Shown in pieces: positions 1 through 4,969 of a DNA stretch of 5,720 nucleotides. Source of the stretch: an uncultured Clostridia bacterium (GTDB lineage Bacteria > Bacillota > Clostridia > Oscillospirales > CAG-272); assembly GCA_937894775.1 (NCBI GenBank), contig CALAXC010000042.1:1-5720 (forward strand). The letters are read 5' to 3'. How positions within the stretch are numbered: the first letter of the stretch is position 1; each line of letters begins with the position of its first letter. Under the pieces are notes generated by a model that was not told where the DNA came from, ran no database searches, and saw only the letters and a list, made by a program, of their open reading frames with translations. The position numbers were made by a program, and so were the translations under genes.

Positions 1-579
1 GGAAAAGGTTTTTCCAGAAGGGTTTTTAAGAGCGTGAGCACGCTCGCTTTCGGAAATATAAGGGGCGTCGTGCTCAACGGTGCTCAAACTTATATCCGAA
101 AGAAAGGCGGGCCTTGCCTTTTCGCCGTTTCCATAAAGATTTCCGCCGGTTTCAAGTTCTTTGATTTTTTCCATATCCTCTTCGATCTTGTGCCAGTAAT
201 CCAGCAGTATTCCCAGATCGTTTTTGAAAAAGTTGGCTTTTCTTCCGGCGCCGACGGTACGGCATATCAACCCCATTCCCTCCGGAAGTTCAAAACCTTC
301 CAGCATCTTTCTCAGACGGTCGCGTTCCGTAATACTTTCAATCCTGGAAGACAATCCGATATGTTCACTGTACGGCATCAATACCAGAAAGCGGCCCGGG
401 ATGGATATATCGGTAGTCACGCGTGCGCCTTTGGTACTGATGGGTGATTTGACCACCTGAACGAGTATCTCCATACCCGGTTTGAAGCCGAAAGCATCAC
501 GCGCTTCCTTGGGTATGACAAACTGACCCTTCTCACCTATTTTCACTATCCATGCAAACTTTCCATCAGGACAATTCAT
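1..579 (-). CDS. AbrB-type domain fused in frame to an RNase E/G fragment (partial)
   Basis: The frame is open for 193 codons from ATG at 579 and runs off the left edge. The start is supported by GGAGG five bases before the ATG. Residues 1-36 match an AbrB/SpoVT swapped-hairpin DNA-binding domain (core EKGQFVIPKEARDAFGFKPG). From about residue 37 the protein instead matches the S1/5'-sensor part of RNase E/G: PISTKGARVTTDISIPGR, then FLVLMP, a HIG motif, and LICRT at 104-108. R107 and T108 align with the residues that bind the RNA 5' monophosphate in RNase E. The helical stretch 117-142 (DLGILLDYW and onward) also fits. From about residue 144 the sequence no longer follows RNase E/G, and I do not recognise it. 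The catalytic aspartates of RNase E/G lie beyond this region and are not seen. AbrB proteins are normally stand-alone small regulators, so this is either a recombinant gene, probably not an active nuclease, or an assembly chimera. I am confident of the two domain calls but not that the product is functional. Confidence 0.7.
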   Translation of the reverse strand, partial: MNCPDGKFAWIVKIGEKGQFVIPKEARDAFGFKPGMEILVQVVKSPISTKGARVTTDISIPGRFLVLMPYSEHIGLSSRIESITERDRLRKMLEGFELPEGMGLICRTVGAGRKANFFKNDLGILLDYWHKIEEDMEKIKELETGGNLYGNGEKARPAFLSDISLSTVEHDAPYISESERAHALKNPSGKTFS

Positions 580-583
580 AAGC

Positions 584-589
584 GCCTCC
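584..589 (-). promoter_or_regulatory. Ribosome binding site of the AbrB-RNase fusion frame
   Basis: The minus strand reads GGAGGC, five bases before the ATG at 579. It fixes the start of the AbrB-type domain at the residue expected for the family. Confidence 0.6.
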
Positions 590-593
590 ATTT

Positions 594-620
594 AGTATGA
601 TTAGTATAACTAATCATACT
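594..620. promoter_or_regulatory. Perfect palindrome between divergent genes, probable operator
   Basis: AGTATGATTAGT (594-605) and ACTAATCATACT (609-620) are exact reverse complements around a 3-base centre. The site lies between the minus-strand AbrB-type frame and the plus-strand small ORF, only a few bases from both ribosome binding sites. It also contains AT-rich TATAAC/TATACT sequences that could serve as -10 boxes. The natural inference is an autoregulatory operator bound by the adjacent AbrB-type protein. A dimeric regulator of another family could use it equally well. Confidence 0.6.
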
Positions 621-635
621 TAAAGGAGAGAAAAT

Positions 636-737
636 ATGGATTTGATAAATTATTTTGATGGAGAGAATTCTGTATGTCGTGAAGAAAGACAGTATGCTTT
701 ATTTTTATATATAAAAGGAAGAATAATTCCGAGTTAA
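636..737 (+). CDS. Small ORF, probably the N-terminus of a truncated gene
   Basis: This 33-codon frame starts at an ATG preceded by AAAGGAGAG with 5-6 bases of spacing, so translation initiation looks genuine. The product begins MDLINYFDGENSVCREERQY and ends after GRIIPS. The first 25 or so residues resemble, from memory, the start of a longer hypothetical protein found in Clostridia beside AbrB-type genes. The early stop just after a lysine/arginine-rich turn suggests the gene was cut near base 710, where the sequence passes into an unrelated frame. It lies divergent from the AbrB-type frame and shares its palindromic upstream region. It could also be a real micropeptide. No function can be assigned. 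Confidence 0.45.
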   Translation: MDLINYFDGENSVCREERQYALFLYIKGRIIPS

Positions 738-895
738 CGGTTGAAACGATTGCAGGTGAGAAGTGTACCGTTGTTGAGGTGATAGACAATTATGCGGGCT
801 CGGGGCTTGTAAAGGTAAAAAATCAGGTGTTTCTGAGCGTATCTGATCCTGAAGGCCTGCGTTGGGGTCAAAGTGGGGTCAGATTTTTCGGGTAA
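683..895 (+). pseudogene. NfeD-like OB-fold fragment without a start
   Basis: The frame is open from 683 to the TAA at 893-895 but has no plausible start codon or ribosome binding site of its own. Residues encoded at about 731-830 read ELTVETIAGEKCTVVEVIDN followed by YAGSGLVKVKNQ. This resembles the C-terminal OB-fold of NfeD-family membrane proteins, in which an 'IG..G.V...I.N..G.G.VKV.GQ' pattern precedes a WxAxS motif. The tryptophan motif is missing here, and the sequence after NQ looks random and runs into the TGGGGTCA repeats. No transmembrane helices precede it. I read it as an internal gene fragment left by rearrangement. The NfeD assignment rests on a short stretch and is tentative. 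Confidence 0.4.
863..881. repeat. Tandem TGGGGTCA repeat, possible mobile-element end
   Basis: TGGGGTCA occurs at 863-870 and again at 874-881, an 11-base period (TGGGGTCAAAG, TGGGGTCAGAT). Similar TGGGGTCA sequences are known to me at the ends of elements mobilised by REP-associated (Y1-type) transposases, but no transposase gene is present here. The repeat sits at the end of the fragmentary region, next to a change in gene content. Confidence 0.4.
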
Positions 896-957
896 AATGA
901 GATGATAGTCGAAAATGGATTATCCAAAAACGATAATTACGAAGAGGGATATTCGGA

Positions 958-1302
958 TTACCATTCCTCGAATCCGGATTTCTGCAACATATCTTCCTCA
1001 ATGGCATCTTCCATTTGAAGAATTGCAGATTCCTTCAACCAGTACAGCATATCTGGTTTGAAAATCGCCCGGAAGGGGAGGCAATACTGCTTCCCGTTGT
1101 GATAGAAGACGGTTGCAACTTTGCCACCGCTGCAAATCCATTGGCCGGCGGTCTGGTATTTGTCACAATAGAACCACTGGCTTTGGATGGTATCAATATC
1201 CACGGTGTTGCCTGGGAGCAGAGGTGCACCGGGGAAGTTCTCCGGAACCAGAAGCTTCTGCTGGGATATATGTTCATTGATTAGGGGGTCCGTAAAACTC
1301 AT
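958..1302 (-). CDS. Uncharacterised 114-residue protein, second gene of the nucleotidyltransferase cassette
   Basis: I do not recognise this family. The product is soluble, with no signal peptide or membrane segment. It has a proline-rich N-terminal part (residues 19-33), an aromatic and cysteine-containing middle (W43, C46, W55, C57, then GGKVATVFYHNGKQYC with C74), and an acidic C-terminal helix (about 92-108). The middle looks like two or three beta strands with conserved-looking G/W/C positions, as in a small beta-barrel or binding domain. I chose ATG at 1302 because AGAGGA lies seven bases before it. A TTG at 1362 would add 20 residues and overlap the upstream gene, but has no good ribosome binding site. 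It lies 49 bases after the nucleotidyltransferase gene on the same strand, so it is probably co-transcribed and could be its partner. Cofactor binding by the cysteines is unproven. Confidence 0.65.
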   Translation of the reverse strand: MSFTDPLINEHISQQKLLVPENFPGAPLLPGNTVDIDTIQSQWFYCDKYQTAGQWICSGGKVATVFYHNGKQYCLPFRAIFKPDMLYWLKESAILQMEDAIEEDMLQKSGFEEW

Positions 1303-1351
1303 GGGTGATTCCTCTTTTGTTGCTAAACTCTGATTCGGGATAATTGGTGGT

Positions 1352-2011
1352 TTATCGTTCAATCAGATCCTCAATGGTACATCCCAGCACCTTTGCAAGA
1401 CTGAGGACAGTTTCCACACTGGCCTTGTTGATATCTTTGTTTCGATTTTTCAGTTTTATATATTCATCTTTAATCATATCCCAACCATTTGGGTAAGAAA
1501 GGATAATGTCAAGTTTTTCGTCTATGTTAGAACTTGAAATTCGCTGTTCAAAGGAATATCGGTTTTGTCTTTTCCAGTTTTTAAGATAGTAGTAACCGTT
1601 AAAATCCTCTTCCTCTGAATAATAGATGATTGCAAAATCGCAGCTGTGTGAAACAGATGAATTATTTCGATCAACCACTTTAATTGTGATGGCAGAAGTT
1701 GAGTCTTGAGGGTTTGAATATTTCGTCCCTTTTAAAGCAAACTTCAATGCTTCTGTGAATTGGTTTTTTATTACACTCGCTTTCCAGTGGTAGCCTTCAC
1801 CCGGGTGCGGTAAGATGAAATTGTAGTCGAAGTCAAAACCTTTATTTCCGCCTTTTATGCGTGTAACCAAATGTCTGCTCCCACTTCCGATCAGTTTGTG
1901 CTGAAATGTGAGATCGTGTTTATCTCTCATGTAGTGATGAACTTTTCGGATGATCTCCTCAAGTTCAAGCCGCACAGGTTGGTATTCTTTTCTTGTTACA
2001 TATTCGTACAT
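1352..2011 (-). CDS. Nucleotidyltransferase-fold protein with XRE-like C-terminal tail
   Basis: The 219-residue product carries the polymerase-beta nucleotidyltransferase signature. There is a glycine-serine loop IGSGSRH (41-47), a metal-binding DFD at 60-62 fourteen residues after the second GS, and a probable third carboxylate at D125 in CDFAIIYY. Such enzymes transfer a nucleotide to a protein, RNA or small acceptor; the acceptor cannot be told from sequence. Residues 194-218 (INKASVETVLSLAKVLGCTI and on) closely resemble the last two helices of Cro/CI-type regulators, without an obvious first half. The ATG at 2011 is preceded by AAGGAG with six bases of spacing. An in-frame upstream ATG at 2050 overlaps the operator-like repeat and is less likely. 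It is the first gene of a two-gene unit with the 114-residue protein. A nucleotidyltransferase beside a small partner is a layout seen in AbiE/MenT-type toxin-antitoxin pairs, but nothing here proves that role. The gene is AT-richer than its downstream neighbour. Confidence 0.75.
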   Translation of the reverse strand: MYEYVTRKEYQPVRLELEEIIRKVHHYMRDKHDLTFQHKLIGSGSRHLVTRIKGGNKGFDFDYNFILPHPGEGYHWKASVIKNQFTEALKFALKGTKYSNPQDSTSAITIKVVDRNNSSVSHSCDFAIIYYSEEEDFNGYYYLKNWKRQNRYSFEQRISSSNIDEKLDIILSYPNGWDMIKDEYIKLKNRNKDINKASVETVLSLAKVLGCTIEDLIER

Positions 2012-2041
2012 AATTTTCTCCTTTTTCTCCCCAACCCGTCC

Positions 2042-2062
2042 ATTTAACATCGTTTGTTAAAT
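2042..2062. promoter_or_regulatory. Inverted repeat at the predicted transcription start of the nucleotidyltransferase unit
   Basis: ATTTAACA (2042-2049) and TGTTAAAT (2055-2062) are perfect reverse complements around TCGTT. The repeat begins about seven bases downstream of the -10 box, so it covers roughly +1 to +21. It fits an operator for a dimeric repressor, possibly the XRE-like tail of the encoded protein. TCGTTTGT also recurs as a direct repeat at 2050-2057 and 2086-2093, bracketing the promoter. Confidence 0.55.
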
Positions 2063-2068
2063 CGTTAT

Positions 2069-2096
2069 AGTATACTGCAAAAATTTCGTTTGTCAA
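2069..2096 (-). promoter_or_regulatory. Promoter of the nucleotidyltransferase cassette
   Basis: On the minus strand a perfect TTGACA (-35, 2096-2091) is followed after 16 bases by TATACT (-10, 2074-2069). The predicted start falls near 2062, giving a leader of about 50 bases before the ATG at 2011. Confidence 0.7.
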
Positions 2097-2178
2097 GTGG
2101 TATTTTAATTATATCAGAAAAACTACCGAATCTCAAGGCGAAACAAATTTTGCACCGCAGTAGACAAAGAAAAAGGGA

Positions 2179-2207
2179 TTGAGAAAAGGTGCGAAAAATG
2201 ATATAAT
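2179..2207 (+). promoter_or_regulatory. Promoter of the TfoX-YdeI operon
   Basis: TTGAGA (2179-2184) and a perfect TATAAT (2202-2207) are separated by 17 bases. Transcription would start about 25 bases before the ATG at 2239. The promoter diverges from that of the nucleotidyltransferase cassette. Confidence 0.75.
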
Positions 2208-2238
2208 ATTCACATCAAATTTGCAACGGAGAAATGTT

Positions 2239-2553
2239 ATGGCTACAAGCAAAGAATACCTGGCTTTTATATTAGATCAGTTATCCGATGTAGAGGGCAT
2301 CGCCCATCGCCAGATGATGGGCGAATATATCGTTTATATGAACGGCAAGATTGCCGCCTACCTCTGCGATGATCGTCTGCTCGTCAAACCCGTACCAAGT
2401 GCGGTGCAGCTGATGCCGAATGCTACATACGCTCCACCGTACGATGGTGCCAAAGATATGCTTCTGGTAGATAACATTGACGATAGAGCGTTCCTCAAAG
2501 AACTGTTTGAAGCGATGTATGACGATCTTCCCAATCCGAAGAAAAAGAAGTAG
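2239..2553 (+). CDS. TfoX/Sxy N-terminal-domain protein
   Basis: The 104-residue product matches the TfoX N-terminal domain family along its whole length: RQMMGEYIVYMNGKIAA (24-40), a dipeptide DD and LLVK (44-50), PPYDGAKDM (66-74), and a C-terminal LPNPKKKK. The proteobacterial TfoX/Sxy competence regulator has this domain plus a second C-terminal one. Short single-domain versions such as this are common in Firmicutes and have no established role, so competence should not be assumed. I chose ATG at 2239 because GGAGA precedes it by seven bases and the family starts there; the frame extends upstream through the promoter and is not translated. The YdeI-family gene follows after 27 bases, probably in the same transcript. 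Confidence 0.85.
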   Translation: MATSKEYLAFILDQLSDVEGIAHRQMMGEYIVYMNGKIAAYLCDDRLLVKPVPSAVQLMPNATYAPPYDGAKDMLLVDNIDDRAFLKELFEAMYDDLPNPKKKK

Positions 2554-2580
2554 TAATTCCAAATTTGTAGGGATGAGAGA

Positions 2581-3141
2581 ATGAACATATTTTATACAAG
2601 TGAACGAGATATATGGCGAAAGTGGCTTGCTGAACACTTTGAAACGGAGAGTGAAATATGGTTTGTATTTCCAATGAAGGAATCAGGTGATAAAGCGCTT
2701 TCCTATAATGATGCAGTAGAAGAGGCACTATGCTTTGGTTGGATTGATAGTACCATAAAACACATTGACCCTACGCATCGTGCACAGCGATTTACACCGA
2801 GAAAGAAAGGTAGTCCGTATTCACGCCCGAATATAGAAAGACTGATTTGGCTTGAAAGACAGGGGATGCTTCATCCAAGCATAAGAGATAGTGTATTGCC
2901 TTTGATTCGTACACCGTATATTTTTCCTGATGATATCGTTGATGCCATAAAAGCAGACGTTGTTGCGTGGGAAAACTATGCGAAATTATCCGAGCCATAC
3001 AAACGCATTCGCATTGCTTACATTGATGCAGCAAGAAAACGCCCTGATGAATTTAAAAAACGTCTTGAAAGTTTTATTAAAAAGACTCGTGGTGGAAAGT
3101 TGATTGTCGGTTTTGGCGGAATAGACAAATACTATGGTTAA
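2581..3141 (+). CDS. YdeI/OmpD-associated family protein
   Basis: The 186-residue product has the hallmarks of the YdeI/OmpD-associated (bacteriocin-protection) family. It shows an N-terminal region with W12, W15 and W27, the motif AVEEALCFGWIDS (45-57), the basic motif RFTPRKKGSPYSRPNIERL (70-88), and the C-terminal helix typical of the family (AYIDAARKRPDEFKKRL, 146-162). The length is normal. Members are soluble cytoplasmic proteins. Some are linked to resistance to cationic antimicrobial peptides in enteric bacteria, but the biochemical activity is unknown, and I would not transfer that role to a Gram-positive. A weak site (AGGGATGAGAG) precedes the ATG. It lies 27 bases after the TfoX-domain gene with no terminator between them, which suggests co-transcription from the promoter at 2179-2207. 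Confidence 0.87.
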   Translation: MNIFYTSERDIWRKWLAEHFETESEIWFVFPMKESGDKALSYNDAVEEALCFGWIDSTIKHIDPTHRAQRFTPRKKGSPYSRPNIERLIWLERQGMLHPSIRDSVLPLIRTPYIFPDDIVDAIKADVVAWENYAKLSEPYKRIRIAYIDAARKRPDEFKKRLESFIKKTRGGKLIVGFGGIDKYYG

Positions 3142-3186
3142 GTTGTCAAATTTCAAAATGCCGAACTCACAGCAACAGCGAGTTGC

Positions 3187-3215
3187 TTGTTTATGATTAT
3201 GGACCACAGTATAAT
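3187..3215 (+). promoter_or_regulatory. Likely promoter of the XRE/zinc-ribbon gene
   Basis: TTGTTT (3187-3192) and a perfect TATAAT (3210-3215) have 17-base spacing. The start would fall near 3222, so the leader is only about 13 bases and the Shine-Dalgarno GAGGTG (3222-3227) would sit at its very 5' end. This is unusual but possible; readthrough from the YdeI gene is the alternative. Confidence 0.45.
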
Positions 3216-3234
3216 AAATGCGAGGTGATAATTT

Positions 3235-3999
3235 ATGGAAACTAAAGATATTATTCTCGAACTGAGAACAAAAAAAGGTATGTCACAGGACGAACTTGCG
3301 GAAAAAGTATTTGTAACCCGTCAGGCGGTTTCTCGTTGGGAAAACGGTGAAACTACACCGAATACTGAAACTTTAAAACTGTTATCAAAACTATTTGATG
3401 TATCTATCAACACGCTTCTCGGCTCTCCGCAAAAACTAATTTGTCAATGTTGCGGTATGCCTCTTGAAGATTCTAATACAAGTCGCGAAAAAGACGGCTT
3501 TTTCAATGAAGAATACTGCAAATGGTGCTATGCAGACGGTGAATATATGTATCATAATATGGACGATTTAATAGAGGTCTGCGTGCAGAATATGGCAAAT
3601 GAGCACTTTTCTTCTGAGCAGGCTCGTGCGTATATGAAGGATATGTTACCTAAACTTGATTATTGGAAACAGTATAAATACCTCGGCGGGGCAGAAAAGT
3701 TTGAAGAATTCAAGCAACAACTTATCAATGAATTTAATGAGTTACATATTGAAGGAATGCCAAAGGTTGAAAAACTTAATGCGCTCGTGGGCGGATACAT
3801 TAACCTTGAATACCGCCTCCCAAACGGTCAAACCGTCAAATTTCTTGATGATAATGCAACATATCTCGGCAATCAGCTTGAATGTGAATTCGGCGGTGAT
3901 CGCTGTTTCGGTATCGCCGCAAATATGGATTTCTTACTTGTTTGTACCTATGAAGAAAACGGCGAAAATCCTGAACTTGTAATTTATAAGAAAAGATAA
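3235..3999 (+). CDS. XRE-family regulator with zinc ribbon and C-terminal beta-rich domain
   Basis: Three parts can be seen in this 254-residue protein. Residues 5-63 are a complete XRE/Cro-CI helix-turn-helix (MSQDELAEKVFVTRQAVSRW, then ENGETTPNTETLKLLSKLF). Residues 70-103 form a putative zinc ribbon with C70/C73 (CQCCGMPL) and C95/C98 (CKWC), a known pairing in Clostridia. An amphipathic helical region follows (about 110-172). The last 75 residues contain a glycine-rich, strand-forming sequence (LPNGQTVKFLDDNATYLGNQ, then RCFGIAANMDFLLVCTY), which I cannot name but which looks like a small ligand-binding or sensor domain. It is probably a cytoplasmic transcription regulator whose DNA binding depends on metal or on a signal read by the C-terminal part; that is inference. 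GAGGTG lies seven bases before the ATG. A strong terminator follows immediately. Confidence 0.85.
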   Translation: METKDIILELRTKKGMSQDELAEKVFVTRQAVSRWENGETTPNTETLKLLSKLFDVSINTLLGSPQKLICQCCGMPLEDSNTSREKDGFFNEEYCKWCYADGEYMYHNMDDLIEVCVQNMANEHFSSEQARAYMKDMLPKLDYWKQYKYLGGAEKFEEFKQQLINEFNELHIEGMPKVEKLNALVGGYINLEYRLPNGQTVKFLDDNATYLGNQLECEFGGDRCFGIAANMDFLLVCTYEENGENPELVIYKKR

Positions 4000-4004
4000 A
4001 GCAA

Positions 4005-4040
4005 CCGCTGAGGAATCGAAACTCCTCAGCGGCGTTTTTT
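4005..4040 (+). terminator. Intrinsic terminator after the XRE gene, possibly bidirectional
   Basis: CCGCTGAGGA (4005-4014) pairs perfectly with TCCTCAGCGG (4023-4032) around an 8-base loop, followed by GTTTTTT (4034-4040). The convergent acetyltransferase gene ends at 4045. Read on the minus strand, the same hairpin is followed by the T-rich TTGCTTTATCTTTT, so it may end both transcripts. Confidence 0.9.
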
Positions 4041-4044
4041 ACGT

Positions 4045-4698
4045 TTATCGGACTACCGAAGAATGGCTATAGATATAGAACTCCTCTTGGCTCGGCATCC
4101 ACTTCTTTTCCTTTGGTGGGAAAGTGGCGTCGAATGCCTGGGCTGCGGCGGTATCCTCACAGCAATCGGCGGCGGTACTGGGGATATACATCCATTTTTT
4201 GCCGTCAAGCGCACCGGGAATAAGTTCACAGACAAGAAGTGCTGTTGGGAAGTTACCGTCCACTACAAAACTTACATTCTTCTTTTTACAGCTCACGAAC
4301 CCACGGCTGACATAGTTACCCGGATTGCCGAAGTTAATGTTGACATCATAGCCCATCTTGCGAGCTACCTCAAAGGAATGCTCAATCAGCATTTTGCCGA
4401 GCTTCTGCCTCTGATACTCAGGTGCAACGCAAAGCGGTCCGAAGGAGAGTATCTCCTTGCGCTCACCATTCTCATCTTCAAGCCAAGCCCTCGTGTACAT
4501 AATGTTGCCGACAATCTTGCCGTCAAGTTCAAGCACAAATGCAAGTTCAGGTATGAAGTCGGGGTGATTTCGCATCTGATGTACGTAATAATGTTCGTCT
4601 GCACCGGGTTTATAGACGTTCCAAAACGCCTCACGGGTAAGTTCTTCTACTGCTCTGTAGTCTTTTTCTGTTTCCAAACGTATCGTCAAATTGTTCAT
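4045..4698 (-). CDS. GNAT-family N-acetyltransferase
   Basis: The 217-residue product is a GNAT acetyltransferase, which transfers an acetyl group from acetyl-CoA to an amine. The N-terminal strand and helix (TIRLETEKDYRAVEELTREA, 5-24), the strand FVLELDGKIVGNIMY (54-68) and motif A (FGPLCVAPEYQRQKLGKMLI, 86-105) are in the usual order. The acetyl-CoA loop Q96-R97-Q98-K99-L100-G101 has lysine where the QxxGxG consensus has its first glycine. Residues 113-133 (KMGYDVNINFGNPGNYVSRGF, with the family's F/N-Y-GF pattern) are the motif B region. The C-terminal 60 or so residues (PGALDGKKW and onward) extend the fold, as in YhbS-like members. The substrate is unknown. AAAGGA precedes the ATG by seven bases. 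It is transcribed alone, convergent with the XRE gene. Confidence 0.88.
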   Translation of the reverse strand: MNNLTIRLETEKDYRAVEELTREAFWNVYKPGADEHYYVHQMRNHPDFIPELAFVLELDGKIVGNIMYTRAWLEDENGERKEILSFGPLCVAPEYQRQKLGKMLIEHSFEVARKMGYDVNINFGNPGNYVSRGFVSCKKKNVSFVVDGNFPTALLVCELIPGALDGKKWMYIPSTAADCCEDTAAAQAFDATFPPKEKKWMPSQEEFYIYSHSSVVR

Positions 4699-4906
4699 TT
4701 TAAAATCCTTTCATAAATCGTTGACGCCCAAGATACGAGAGGATTGCGAGAATGTATTTGCAAACCTCCCGTTTACAATACAATCTCCAAGGTGTTGTTT
4801 CTTTTCAAACAGCATTCTCCAAAAAATAAATTCGGCTTTCACCGTATGCCCATTTTATCACAGCTCTGCAGAGATTACAATATGCCGTCTGTTTTCTGGA
4901 TATCAC
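4699..4906. other. Intergenic stretch without a recognisable gene
   Basis: Between the divergent acetyltransferase and macro-domain genes I find no convincing reading frame; short open frames here lack ribosome binding sites and have biased composition. CTCTGCAGAG (4864-4873) is a 10-base palindrome of unknown meaning. No clear promoter for the acetyltransferase gene could be picked out. Confidence 0.5.
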
Positions 4907-4935
4907 TTGTAAGCCTTTGCAAAATGTGATACGAT
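4907..4935 (+). promoter_or_regulatory. Promoter of the macro-domain gene
   Basis: TTGTAA (4907-4912) and TACGAT (4930-4935) are separated by 17 bases. TATCAC (4901-4906) and GTGATA (4926-4931) form an inverted repeat that flanks the -35 box and overlaps the -10, where a repressor could bind. The leader would be about 28 bases, with AGAGGTGG (4955-4962) as the ribosome binding site. Confidence 0.6.
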
Positions 4936-4969
4936 ATATAAACAAATGCATCAAAGAGGTGGTGAGGAC

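Noticed and set aside
31..44. Hairpin AGCGTG-AG-CACGCT as a terminator
   Set aside because: The loop is only two bases, there is no T-run on either side, and it lies inside an open frame.
34..447. Plus-strand open frame of 137 codons
   Set aside because: It is the antisense shadow of the AbrB-RNase frame, lacks a ribosome binding site, and matches no family, while the minus strand shows clear family motifs.
919..937. Hairpin ATTATC/GATAAT downstream of the 114-residue gene as its terminator
   Set aside because: The stem is six AT-rich pairs with no convincing T-run on the minus strand.
1015..1284. Plus-strand open frame of 89 codons
   Set aside because: It is antisense to the 114-residue gene, which has a good ribosome binding site and follows the nucleotidyltransferase gene; but neither frame has a known family, so some doubt remains.
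863..2100. Complete insertion sequence or CRISPR locus around the TGGGGTCA repeats
   Set aside because: There is no transposase frame, no matching terminal repeat on the other side, and only two short repeats without spacers.
3171..3187. Hairpin AGCAAC-AGCGA-GTTGCT after the YdeI gene as a terminator
   Set aside because: The stem is only six pairs and is followed by TGTTTATG, not a T-run, so termination would be weak.
4063..4716. Plus-strand open frame of 217 codons opposite the acetyltransferase
   Set aside because: It mirrors the GNAT gene codon for codon on the other strand, and the GNAT motifs lie on the minus strand.
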